A DNA stretch of 64,000 nt from Trachythela sp. YZ-2020 (taxonomy: Eukaryota; Cnidaria; Anthozoa; Malacalcyonacea; Clavulariidae), in NCBI GenBank assembly GCA_016169945.1, contig JADLSH010000363.1, positions 372,001 through 436,000 of the forward strand. The letters run 5' to 3'. Positions 1-10,100 of this stretch are shown here, in pieces (the first letter of the stretch is position 1; the number at the start of each line of letters is the position of its first letter). A program made the translations under genes and the position numbers. The notes beneath the pieces are model-generated. The model worked only from the letters and a program-made list of their open reading frames with translations, ran no database searches and was not told the origin of the DNA.

Positions 1-33
1 GTACTCGTAGTCACTGCTAAAGCTCCCTATTAG

Positions 34-504
34 CACAGAATAAGTATATACCAGAAGTGTAACTTCATAGGGCTTTCGTGTCCTCAAATTTCCCAAAATG
101 TACACGTCATGCACACGCCATCGTGCTTGCTTGTAAGATGGCGACGTTTGATAGCGTCAGCACGAACAAGTTTTCTATCAGTGTTTTGCACTTTCTCGCG
201 GCCTTTTCTGCCATTTTAGTAGTAATTTGTTTAACTAATTGACATACATATTGCAGGGCGAATGGTTTTTTTCATTTCCGCAAATGTCAAGGCATTAGGT
301 CAAAGGGCATGAAAGCAATGACGTAGTAACAAATGACGAATATCACGTCATGCACACGCCATCACAACTTGCTAGTAAGATGGCGACCGCGGGACGAGTT
401 TTTTACAGAAGATAGACATCTGTTCATACTTAATCTGTGGTAAGATGGCGACCGCGGGACGAGTTTTTTAGAGAAGATAGACATCTGTCCATATTTAATC
501 TGTG
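34..504. mobile_element. Non-autonomous inverted-repeat transposon, copy 1 (7-bp TSD)
   Basis: The ends are CACAGAATAAGTATA and, read inward from the right, CACAGATTAAATA. The element is flanked on both sides by CTATTAG (27-33 and 505-511), a 7-bp target-site duplication. It contains no ORF of note. Relative to the second copy at 18554-18953 it has an extra tandem repeat near its right end: the stretch containing AAGATGGCGACCGCGG plus the terminus occurs twice. Terminus and TSD length do not identify a superfamily with certainty. Confidence 0.8.
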
Positions 505-2331
505 CTATTAGGCAGACCAAGGCCAGGGTGCACACCACCTGCAACTATTGCAGGCATTGGTTACATACAGTCAGGGCTTTCCAACTCATGTGTTCTGCAA
601 ATTAGGCAGGCAAAGTAAGCTTCCCACACGATAATCAGGTTTTGCAAATTTCCTTTCACTTGATGAACATTTATAGGATATTTACACTTTAAGAAGTGGA
701 AGCACCAACTGTTTTCCACACTTTTCTATATTTCTCTTTTGCAAAAGTAGGAATGTTTTTGAAAATGAACTCTGAACATTCAACCAAGTTAACATTTGTG
801 AAACATACTGTATGTGTTTGAGACATACCCAAATACAACAAAAACCTAGAGTTGGGCGATATTTCGATAATATATTGATGCTATCGTGATATTTTCACTC
901 ATGATTATTGTATCGAAGGTAGAAACTTGAGCCACGATATATCGTTATTATCGTTACGGTCGATGACTATCATGATACTGGTTTGCATTTTAACATAGCT
1001 TTTATATAATGCAAAAACAGGATAGTTACTTCAATCTGTTGTTTATAATAAGATATAGCATATATCATTAGTTATTAGTGTAGCTTTTTATGTTAATATG
1101 TTTTCATATTAATTTAAATTGAAACTGTTTGGTCATTGTTTTCATTGGATTTATCACAATATTATTGAATATCGTGATAATTTCGTAGACGATAATCATG
1201 ACATGATTTTTTAAATATCGCTCTACAAAAACATGAGCTGTTTTCCAAAAATTGTGATCGTCCAAACTTCAGTAAAAGACCCATGTGGCATATACAATAC
1301 ATATTTGGCTTCCAGATTCGAGGGTATGGCACTTTTCAACAAGATCTTGGGTGCGCAAAATCACAAAATGTAAGTGCGATGCACTAAAAATACTCAGGTG
1401 CACCCTCCAGAAATGGGTCTACATAAAGTGCGAGCCAGCGAGCCATGCGACGTATGCGAGCCATGTGACTATGCAAGCCATGTAGAAATTTGAGTCGATA
1501 TTCCACATTTGGAAGGAAAAGGAGAAAATTGTTCATTTGATGAGAATCTCGACTTTGACAAAGTGGATGCACTGCGTTTTTAGCATTGCTATTTGCTAGC
1601 AAGACTAGCGTGGCTCGCGTTGCTCATGTATATTATAACTTGGAATTAAACAATATTTTATACATTTTATAACTTGGCTCGCACTATATTAATACTCTCC
1701 AGAAATCAGAATCATAATTGTTTGGGTAATACTGATATGTGATCAACAGCCATCGTCATACTTTAGACATTTACTAGCATCTGTAGCTCCTAAATAATTT
1801 TAGCACCATTATATGGTGCGATCCCTTTTCAACTCGTAAAAAATCTTTGGTGCGCTATTGTCATGCTATGCAGTCTGGTTTGGAAACAAACTTTTCAGTC
1901 TTTCAGACATAATTTTTGCCATAATTGCTGCTATGCCCTGCCTACACCCATTTTACATTTGACATGACAGCAGATGCTGAACAACTTCAGAAATTTTGAC
2001 ACTTATATGAGCAAGTAAATTTAAACTACATCTCTCAATTCAATTTAAGGGTATCTTACACTTTACAGTTACCGTACCTGAGTAATGCACATAGTTGATG
2101 ATGTGTTTCTGTTGGCTTGTAATTCAGTATTTACTAGTGTGTTTTTGATGGCTTTGTATTCAGTGATTATAATTTGGGTAGAGTAAAGTGCAAATATAAT
2201 GATGAAAAGTATTATTTTTTCAGTCTGATAACTGCCTGCTAACAATAATCTGCTGCACGATACTGCTAAATGAAACATTGAAATCCATTCTTGAAAATTT
2301 AATAGAATTCCTTGAAAATACAATTCCTTAC
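505..2331. other. Intergenic stretch, no gene recognised
   Basis: Apart from the MITE at 847-1225 I see no supported gene. Open frames here are short, overlap on both strands and resemble no family I know. Further exons of the minus-strand candidate at 2332-2574 would have to lie in this stretch, but I could not place any with confidence. Confidence 0.5.
847..1225. mobile_element. hAT-like MITE (TAGAG...GCGATATTT ends)
   Basis: The left end TAGAGTTGGGCGATATTT matches the right end, which reads inward TAGAGCGATATTTAA. The flanks are CAAAAACC and CAAAAACA, an 8-bp duplication with one mismatch, as expected for hAT elements. The interior is AT-rich with repeated ATCG-type motifs and has no coding capacity. 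Confidence 0.65.
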
Positions 2332-2574
2332 CGTTGCGGCCACGTCAAAATGAACCCGATCAAATTTCCAAGATCCTCCTTGTCAAATTCTTTCTTTCCG
2401 TTTTTATGTGCTTCGAAAAACAACAAATTATATACAGTAAGAAAAGGCAGGTAGTATTGGCCTAGTATCAGACCAGACAGTTAAACACGTCAAAACAAAA
2501 TTAACAAACGAACTACTGAACTAGAACTCACTTTTCTCCAAAGTTCCGAGAATATCACTGCAACAATCAGGCAT
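2332..2574 (-). CDS. Candidate 5' end of an unrecognised two-or-more-exon gene
   Basis: On the minus strand an ATG at 2574 opens exon 1 (2574-2532), which starts MPDCCSDILGTLEK and ends at a good donor, GTGAGT. After an intron of 121 bp, exon 2 (2410-2332) continues in phase with the residues HKNGKKEFDKEDL, then a hydrophobic GFILTWPQ stretch, and ends at a GTAAGG donor. Exon phase is consistent (1 then 2). The 40 residues look like real protein (charged linker, then an amphipathic segment), but I recognise no family. Later exons were not found. It could still be a chance pairing of splice sites. Confidence 0.35.
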
Positions 2575-2886
2575 TTTAAAACCTCATGAACAGAAATATC
2601 ATATCTAGTTGTGATTGCCTTTCCCAATTACAAATTTCAGCGAGATCCGACGCGCCGATCACGTTAAAACGGCGTGTAAAATTGCACAATTTATTGAAAA
2701 TATAATGATTTCATTTTCCGCCATGTTTTTGACGTTGCTTGACCGTGTGGGGGTTTGGGCCTGATTGGTCCATTTGCCAGTCGCCCAATCTCGTCCCCCG
2801 AGCCTGCGATCCTGCCAGTCGCCAACCAAAGCGTCCCACACTGTCCCACATATTGTCCCACACAATCTCTATGGTCCCACATGCGT

Positions 2887-2915
<29 letters not shown>
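2887..2915. repeat. (TCAA)n microsatellite at a LINE-like tail
   Basis: About seven TCAA units are followed by TAATTTATTTATCC. The arrangement resembles the 3' tail of a LINE on the minus strand, like similar tails near 27310 and 41470. The LINE reading is inference. Confidence 0.6.
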
Positions 2916-2917
<2 letters not shown>

Positions 2918-2960
2918 TTTATTTATCCACGTTACACTTAGGAGCAAAAGCTCGTTAAAA

Positions 2961-2989
2961 CCATAGATATAGGATACCTATATCTATGG
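2961..2989. repeat. 29-bp near-perfect palindrome
   Basis: CCATAGATATAGG, a 3-base spacer, then CCTATATCTATGG: 13-bp arms with perfect complementarity. No flanking duplication was noticed. It lies in non-coding DNA, and the stretch from here to 3275 shows nothing else. Confidence 0.8.
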
Positions 2990-3274
2990 TTAAAACGCGC
3001 ACGTGCCAATAAACTATGAATTACTGTATATTACAAATAATGATTAAAGCAAAATTTCAAAAAGTTCTGAAATTAGTATATACAGACTGATATACATAAT
3101 AAACCAATTACATTAACTGAAGCATTAACATAAACAATTACATTAACTGAATTACATATTACATTAACGTTGCGCAATGCAAATTGTCACTTTACGGTAA
3201 GTACTTCATCTTCTGATCTGGAGCTTTAATTCCATTACCCACACCACACCCAACCCTCCCCCTAACCAGGTGGA

Positions 3275-3545
3275 ACTGTGTGGCCTAACTATATCTTAGT
3301 CCTAAGATTCCAATCTGTAGAATCTTAGGCCTAACTATATCTTAGTCCTAAGATTCCAATCTGTGGAATCTTAGGCCTAACTATATCTTAGTCGTAAGAT
3401 TCCAATCTGTGGAATCTTTGGCCTAACTATATCTTAGTGGTAAGATTCCAATCTGTGGAATGTTAGGCCTAACTATATCTTAGTCCTGAGATTCCAATTT
3501 GTGGAATCTTAGGCCTAACTATATCTTCGTCCTAAGATTCCAACC
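3275..3545. repeat. Satellite A, first block (46-bp hairpin monomer)
   Basis: About six tandem monomers of 46 bp. Each contains CCTAAGATTCCA, a 5-base loop and TGGAATCTTAGG, so each monomer can fold into a 12-bp hairpin. The joining sequence between hairpins is CTAACTATATCTTAGT. The same monomer resumes at 5383. Confidence 0.9.
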
Positions 3546-3666
3546 ATCAAAATGCAAGGAGATGGTAATTAATCAATTTTTAACGTAGCCTGCCTGGCAG
3601 GCGTTCTATTGTTGGGGAGGGAGTTTTGTTTAAAGCGCGCTCTATTTTTTTGAGATCGCGCACTAG

Positions 3667-4200
3667 GTGAAGTAGAAAAGGCAACAATCCTAGGTTTGTT
3701 AATAACTCAAGATCTGAAATGGAATGAACATGTTGACAAAATAACGACGAAAGCTGCAAAGCGTCTTTATCTGTTAAAACAACTCAAGAGATCTGGTCAT
3801 GACAGTAATGACTTAAAACGTTTTTATACTGCCTTCAATAAGGTCTATCCTAGAATATGCCTGCCAGGTTTTCCATTACGGTTTGCCAAAATATCTATCA
3901 GACATAATAGAAAGGATCCAAAAAAGAGCGATGCGTATTATTTACCCCGAGCTATCATGCATATGAAGATGCTTTGACTGATCTAGATATGAAGAACTTG
4001 TGGTCGAGAAGAGAGGATTTGTGTACTAAACTTTTTAAATTAATTGTTGACGATGAGAACCACAAACTTCACCATCTCTTACCTATGAAAGTTTCAGATA
4101 ATTATAATTTAAGAAGATCCAAACAATTTCATATTCCTAATTATCGTACAAATAGATTTAAGGACACTTTTAAAATATCAAGCCTTTTAAATGGAGAATA
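3667..4200 (+). pseudogene. LINE reverse transcriptase C-terminal fragment
   Basis: Two overlapping frames (about 3667-3850 and 3850-4200) encode the end of a non-LTR reverse transcriptase of the type common in cnidarian genomes. Recognisable segments are LITQDLKWNEHVDKI, AAKRLYLLKQLKRSG, and later HKLHHLLPM and RFKDTF. A frameshift near 3845 separates the thumb-like part from the tail, so it is not functional. The catalytic YxDD region is absent, which makes it a 5'-truncated copy. It sits between two satellite blocks. Confidence 0.8.
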
Positions 4201-4212
4201 GTTCTCCAATGA

Positions 4213-4735
4213 TTGCATTAGGTGTTTATGTGTAGCAATAGATTAACCATAAATAGGTGTTTATATGTAGCAATAGGGTATGTATAAATTAATACGTGTT
4301 TATGTGTAGCAATAGCGTAATCATAAACACCTAGTTATTCTTAGATGTTTATGTGTAGCAATAGCTTAACCATAAATAGGTGTTTATGTGTAGCAATAGA
4401 TTAACCATAAATAGGTGTTTATGTGTAGCAATAGCGTATGCATAAATACGTGTTTATGTGTAGCAATAGCGTAATCATAAACACCTAGTTATGCTTAGGT
4501 GTTTATGTGTAGCAATAGCTTAATCATAAATAGGTGTTTATGTGTAGCAATAGATTAACCATAAATAGATGTTTATGTGTAGCAATAGCGTATGCATAAG
4601 TAGGTGTTTATGTGTAGCAATAGCGTAATCATAAACACTTAGTTATGCTTAGGTGTTTATGTGTGGCAATAGCTTAATCATAAATAGGTGTTTATGTGTA
4701 GCAATAGATTAACCATAAATAGATGTTTATATATA
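4213..4735. repeat. Satellite B (35-bp monomer, GTGTTTATGTGTAGCAATAG)
   Basis: Roughly fifteen tandem copies of a monomer of about 35 bp built on GTGTTTATGTGTAGCAATAG followed by a variable CTTAACCATAAATAG part. Copies are diverged and of slightly different lengths. Two or three more copies lie at 6474-6570. Confidence 0.9.
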
Positions 4736-4817
4736 GTTAGTCATAATTTTTCAATATAGAAAATTATGATGAAGCTATAGTTAGTCATAATTTTTCAATT
4801 GGGGGGAAAAACAAGTT

Positions 4818-4950
4818 GGTGGTTGTACAGGGATTTGAACCCTCAACATCCGAATCAAAGGAAGTTGTATGCGCACGCCCTAACCACTGAGCTACTAAGA
4901 AAAACATTGCAAAACATGTGCAAAAACACTTCTTATACTGGAGAATGATT
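4818..4950 (-). mobile_element. tRNA-derived SINE copy 1 in satellite block
   Basis: On the minus strand an A-box-like TAGCTCAGTGGTTAGGG is followed about 35 bases later by a B-box GGTTCAAATCC. The D-arm (GCTC/GGGC) and T-arm (GGG/CCC) can pair, but the acceptor stem cannot, so this is a tRNA-derived repeat and not a tRNA gene. The adjoining non-tRNA part (CATTGCAAAACATGTGC) is shared with copy 2. Confidence 0.7.
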
Positions 4951-5070
4951 ATTTATTATTGTGCATGTCAGTGCTAGACTAGACGGGGGCACCGCACTTC
5001 AGCACTGTGTCTGGTTAGTCATAATTTTTCAATATATTTCTCAAGTAAGAAAATTATGATTATGCGAGAA

Positions 5071-5205
5071 CAAGTTGGTGGTTGTACAGGGATTTGAACC
5101 CTCAACATCCGAATCGAAGGAAGTTGTATGCGCACGCCCTAACCAGTGAGCTACTAAGAAAAACATTGCAAAACATGTGCAAAAACACTTCTTATACTGG
5201 AGAAA
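5071..5205 (-). mobile_element. tRNA-derived SINE copy 2 in satellite block
   Basis: Nearly identical to the copy at 4818-4950, with only a few substitutions over about 130 bp. It has the same internal promoter boxes and the same orientation. The high similarity suggests duplication together with satellite C instead of independent insertion. Confidence 0.7.
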
Positions 5206-5382
5206 TCCATTCCACTATAATTAGTCATAATTTTTCAATATAGGAGAATTATGATTAAGCTATAGTTAGTCATAATTTTTCAATATAGATCATTATGATT
5301 AAGCTATCGTTAGTCATAAGTTTTCAATATAGATCATTATGATTAAGCTATAATTAGTCATAATTTTTCAATATAGATCACT

Positions 5383-6307
5383 ATATCTTAGTCCTAAGAT
5401 TCCATTTTGTGGAATCTTTGGCCTAACTATATGTTAGTCCTAAGATTCCATTTTGTGGAATCTTTGGCCTAACTATATCTTAGTCCTAAGATTCCAATTT
5501 GTGGAATCTTAGGCCTAACTATATCTTCGTCCTAAGATTCCAATTTGTGGAATCTTAGGCCTAACTATATCTTCGTCCTAAGATTCCAATTTGTGGAATC
5601 TTAGGCCTAACTATATCTTCGTCCTAAGATTCCAATTTGTGGAATCTTAGGCCTAACTATATCTTCGTCCTAAGATTCCAATTTGTGGAATCTTAGGCCT
5701 AACTATATCTTCGTCCTAAGATTTCAATTTGTGGAATCTTAGGCCTAACTATATCTTCGTCCTAAGATTTCAATTTGTGGGATCTTAGGCCTAACTATAT
5801 CTTCGTCCTAAGATTTCAATTTGTGGAATCTTAGGCCTAACTATATCTTCGTCCTAAGATTCCAATTTGTGGAATCTTAGGCCTAACTATATCTTCGTCC
5901 TAAGATTCCAATTTGTGGGATCTTAGGCCAAACTATATCTTCGTCCTGAGATTCCAAATTGTGGAATCTTGGGCCTAACTATATTTTCGTCCTAAGATTC
6001 CAAATTGTGGAATCTTGGGCCTAACTATATCTTCGTCCTAAGATTCCAATTTGTGGGATCTTAGGCCTAACTATATCTTCGTCCTAAGATTCCAAATTGT
6101 GGAATCTTAGGTCTAACTAGATCTTCGTCCTAAGATTCCAATTTGTGGAATCTTAGGCCTAACTATATCTTCGTCCTAAGATTCCAATTTGTGGAATCTT
6201 AGGCCTAACTATATCTTCGTCCTAAGATTCCAATTTGTGGAATCTTAGGCCTAACTATATCTTCGTCCTAAGATTCCAATTTGTGGAATCTTAGGCCTAA
6301 CTATATC
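5383..6307. repeat. Satellite A, second block (about 20 monomers)
   Basis: About twenty tandem copies of the 46-bp hairpin monomer seen at 3275-3545. Here TATCTTCGTCC largely replaces TATCTTAGTCC. Copies are very similar to one another, which suggests recent amplification or homogenisation. Confidence 0.92.
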
Positions 6308-6460
6308 TAACAAAAGTAACGAAGTAAAAAAGTAAATATTTACCAAAAATCGTACTTCGTTACAAGTAAAAAGTACTTCATAAAAAAATACTTCGTTACA
6401 AGTAAATACTGATTTTTTTTACTTAAGTAAAGTAACGAATTTACTTCGTTACTGGCTAAC
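6308..6460. repeat. GTAACGAAGTA-type inverted-repeat fragment
   Basis: AAAGTAACGAAGTA near the left and the complementary TACTTCGTTACTGG near the right bracket an AT-rich core with several further CTTCGTTAC motifs. It looks like a short MITE or a fragment of one; no clean target duplication was seen. Confidence 0.55.
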
Positions 6461-6473
6461 ACTGACCATAATT

Positions 6474-6570
6474 AGGTGTTTATGTGTAGCAATAAATTAA
6501 CCATAAATATGTGTTTATGTGTAGCAATAGCGTAATCAAAACGTAAATAACTTTTGTGTAGCAATAGCGT
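6474..6570. repeat. Satellite B, distal copies
   Basis: Two to three further copies of the GTGTTTATGTGTAGCAATA monomer found at 4213-4735, now on the far side of satellite A. This gives the block an A-RT-B-C-A-B order. Between here and the CRE pair at 6883 I see no gene. Confidence 0.75.
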
Positions 6571-6882
6571 AAATAACTTTTCCTTTAGACAAGCATGGCC
6601 ATGGCCAGGCATGAAATTGATAAAAAATATTTTGTTGTCATGGAAAGGAAATGTTGTTTCAATTAAATTTTTTCAGTAGTTGATTGCTTGGTCAAGAAAA
6701 ATTGTGGCCGAGAAAGCAATCAGTTGTATATATAAACAAAAATGGCACTCTAAAAATTGCCATTGATATCTCCTTGCTCTCCCTAGGCTCTCTCTCGCGC
6801 GTTGTTAATTAACTATATATACTTGATTCATAGGGGGGGACGTAGGGGGTACCTAGGGTTAGGGAAGAGAGGCCTTGAACGG

Positions 6883-6906
6883 TGACGTCACAGCTAACTG
6901 ACGTCA
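6883..6906. promoter_or_regulatory. Two perfect CRE sites upstream of AHSA1
   Basis: TGACGTCA occurs at 6883-6890 and again at 6899-6906, starts 16 bp apart, about 270 bp before the AHSA1 ATG. TGACGTCA is the palindromic CREB/ATF site, and promoter-proximal paired copies commonly mark active housekeeping or stress-responsive promoters. Actual binding is inference. Confidence 0.6.
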
Positions 6907-7177
6907 TACCTAGGGTCCCAGTCATATCCATTTATGTGCGGTTGTGCAAGCTGTAGAACGACTAGGACTAGGCTGCTTGCTCCCATCAATACCGGCTGCG
7001 ATCGTTTAACGCTACCCGCAACACCTACACGCCCTAAAATCAGGCTGTATACAGAAGTCAAAGATTTTCCCATAATGCATATCTTCTTCACTTATTCTTG
7101 AAAGTTCTTCAAAATTGTAAATATAATTTAGTTTCTTTACAATTTCTCAGTTTGAAAAGTGTGTGTGTGTTGTATAA

Positions 7178-10100
7178 ATGGCTAAATGGGGAGAGGGCGA
7201 TCCAAGATGGATAGTTGAAGAACGAGAAGATGCCAAAAACGTGAATAATTGGCACTGGTATGAATATATTGGACTTTGATTTCAATTCAGTTTTGTTTTG
7301 TTTTGTTTTAAATGTAATATTATTATAAAATCGAGCGACATATTGTATGCCATATGCTCTGTATTGGTGGGTTTTTAGGGGGGAATCTGTTGATCACCCC
7401 TAACATCATTTCCTCGCTCTGACAACTACTGGTTGCCCATCGTGTGCTACCCGAAAGTGCCTAGCAAAACCCGCCTGGTGAACCCAACCCGAGTGGTGTA
7501 TCACTCCAAAAAAGCGTACAAGATTTTTGGGATTTTGAAAATCCTGTGGGATTTTGGGGGCGATTTTTTTTCGAGATATTTGTGGGACTTGTGGGTTATT
7601 TTCGAGTTATTTGGGATTTGTACAGATTTCAGAGATTTTCTAGGATTTTTAGGGATTTCATAGAGATTTTTAGGGATTTTGTTTCAAGGTGTACGAGATT
7701 ATTTGGAGTGATATCATACACCTCTCGACCCAACCTATAGACCTATGGCCTTGTTTACGTTTTTCTGGCAGGCAAAAGTTTTTTAAATCTCTCAAGAGAG
7801 CTTTGTTATTGTCATATGCATTGGAATCACAATGGCAGGGCCTTTTTAAACTAATGTACTGGAGGGTCAAAGCCCCCGCAGCCCCCATATTGGCCCCCCC
7901 AGTTAGCTATTTTGGCCCCCCCAGTGAAGGTCCCTTTGTCCAAAATATAAGCAAAAAAGGGGAAAAACTGAGTTTAGAGGAAAGTTATGGTATTCTCACA
8001 ACAAAACCTGGCTCCGTTTAGATGGGATATATCAAAAATTGTCTCTAAAAATGCAGGAAATCTAGCCTGAAAACAGACCTACGTTTCGCCCGCCCTAAAA
8101 TTCACGGGTCAAGGAATGGCGAAACGTAGGTCTGATGAAAATGTTGTCAAAAGTGCATGTAAGTCGACCGCCAGGCGGTCGACACAGCTGATTGGCTAAT
8201 TCACAGGGAAATGGGTTCTGATTGGTTGGTCGCTAACATGAAAGGTTTAGAATTAGTTTGGAAAGGTCAGCAATTTTCAGCAAGAAGGTCAAGTTGACAA
8301 ATATTATGCTACGAGTTTATGAATCAAAATTTGAATATAAATCTACATAACAATAGCTGTTGCGTGTGGACATGTCGAAGGACGAGTTGTTTAAGAAGGC
8401 ATTGGATTTAACTGTAGCACAATTTAACTACCGTTCGTTAAAAACCGAACAAGAAACGTGTATTAAAAAGCTTGTGGTGGATCGTGAGGATGTATTTGCT
8501 GTGTTGCCAACTGGCTACGGAAAGAGTCTAATTTATCAGATATTACCATTAGTGTTCACCGAAATGGATGTGCTTGAATACGGCCAGTGTAACGATACTC
8601 ACACTGTTATTGTTGTGTCAATCTCATTGTTAATTATTACAAAATGTAAAGTGGGCGGAATGCACTTTTGACAACATTTTCATCAGACCTACGTTTCGCC
8701 ATTCCTTGACCCGTGAATTTTAGGGCGGGCGAAACGTAGGTCTGTTTTCAGGCTACAGGAAATCAAGCCACAGAGACTCAAGAATACAAAAATTTTCTGG
8801 TGGAGGACCCCCCAGACCCCCCTTTAGCTTCCCACAACTGTAATACACCACCTACTTGTTACGTCCCCTTTCGATGATGGCCCCCCACTAACGATTTCTT
8901 AAAAAAGGCCCTGCACAATGGAGAACCCAATCTTTTGTATAATCGGACATTTGCCTGGCAGCAAAATGTCAACAAGGCAAGGCATCTATTGTTTCGTGTT
9001 GTTTTATTTAGGACTGAGAAGAATGCAACACCCTGGTCGAAAGCACTTCTCAAAGAATTATTTACCAAAATGAAAATGAACTTTGATGGAGGTTGGGAGA
9101 GTACTGCAGTAAGACTGCAAAATTACCAGACTTTCCAACTCTCACACATGTAGTGTGAGACATGGATGTTTGGCATCAATCTTGCACACATAAAGGCCAT
9201 TTTCCATTGTGGTCATTTTGCCTGAGTGGGCGAAGCAGCCTATTCCAATCACATTAATAATTAGGTGCGCTGGCACGCCAAGAAAGTTGAATGTATGTCT
9301 TTCATGTGTGTCTGTGAACAGTAAAGCAGACAGAAAACTCTCATGCTGGACACCTACAGCGCAAGTTGAAACATGTTCGCTTTGACTGATATGTGCAAAG
9401 CGACCATAATGGAAAACGGCATTTTAATCATTCAATTTTTGGCTATAAGAGGATGAATTTATAGACTATTTATTTTTGTGTTGACACTTGACAAAAGGAC
9501 AAAAGATGAAGAGTGCCAAAATATTAATATTTTCAAATATACTTACAAATTGTGGAAACTGTATTTCTGTGACGTAATTGATATCAGAAAATTTTGGGGT
9601 GAGGAGGGTACATGGCCCATAGGCATATTTTACATAAGATTTGCATGTAACTCGTAATCTCACTCAAAATTTTAATATCTGAATTACTGCTGTTCAAAGT
9701 ATTACTTTGTTATATTTTTCACACTTAAGAAATAGAAAACATTTTCCGTGTTTCTATACACTTATAGAAACACGCGTGGGAGTTTGGGAGAACGAGAAAT
9801 AATCAGTGGGAAAACGAGCCCGTAGGGCAAGTTTTTCCACGTTATTTCGAGTTCTACTAAACTCCCACAAGTGTTTCTATAAGTGTGTAGAAACACAGGA
9901 AAAAATGTTTTCTATTTCTTTTATAATATAACTCAAAAGACATTTTTTAAACTCGATTAATTTACAAATTCTCATTACATACGCAAGCTGACCTTTGCTC
10001 ATCAATTTTGCTGCAAGAAAACAACTCTGTTTGAAAATTAACAGTCAAAAATGTGTAAAAGCATTAAAATTGTTTTTAAATAGTATTCAAAGTTTTATAA

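Larger units (their letters stand above)
4725..5390. repeat. Satellite C (about 44-bp palindromic monomer) with two SINE insertions
   Basis: Repeated TTAGTCATAATTTTTCAATA followed by AGAAAATTATGATTAAGC. TCATAATTTT and AAAATTATGA are inverted within the monomer. About six copies occur, interrupted by two copies of a tRNA-like SINE (4818-4950 and 5071-5205). Confidence 0.85.
7836..8913. mobile_element. hAT-like element (8-bp TSD) in AHSA1 intron 1
   Basis: Ends are CAGGGCCTTTTTAAAC and, inward from the right, CAGGGCCTTTTTTAAG. The flanks CACAATGG at 7828-7835 and 8914-8921 match exactly, an 8-bp target duplication characteristic of hAT transposons. The interior is G/C-homopolymer rich (runs of seven C) and non-coding. 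A second transposon (8063-8755) is inserted in it, so the hAT-like element is the older one. Without the insertion it would be about 0.38 kb, a MITE. Confidence 0.88.

Noticed and set aside
4822..4892. tRNA gene on the minus strand in the satellite block
   Set aside because: A and B boxes are present but the acceptor stem does not pair and the unit is duplicated with a non-tRNA tail at 5071.
3275..6307. CRISPR-like array
   Set aside because: Repeats are contiguous satellite monomers without unique spacers, in a eukaryotic context.
7433..7740. Overlapping ORFs in AHSA1 intron 1 rich in Phe, Gly and Trp
   Set aside because: They arise from a degenerate GGGATTT/GAGATTTT repeat, overlap in several frames and carry no recognisable domain.
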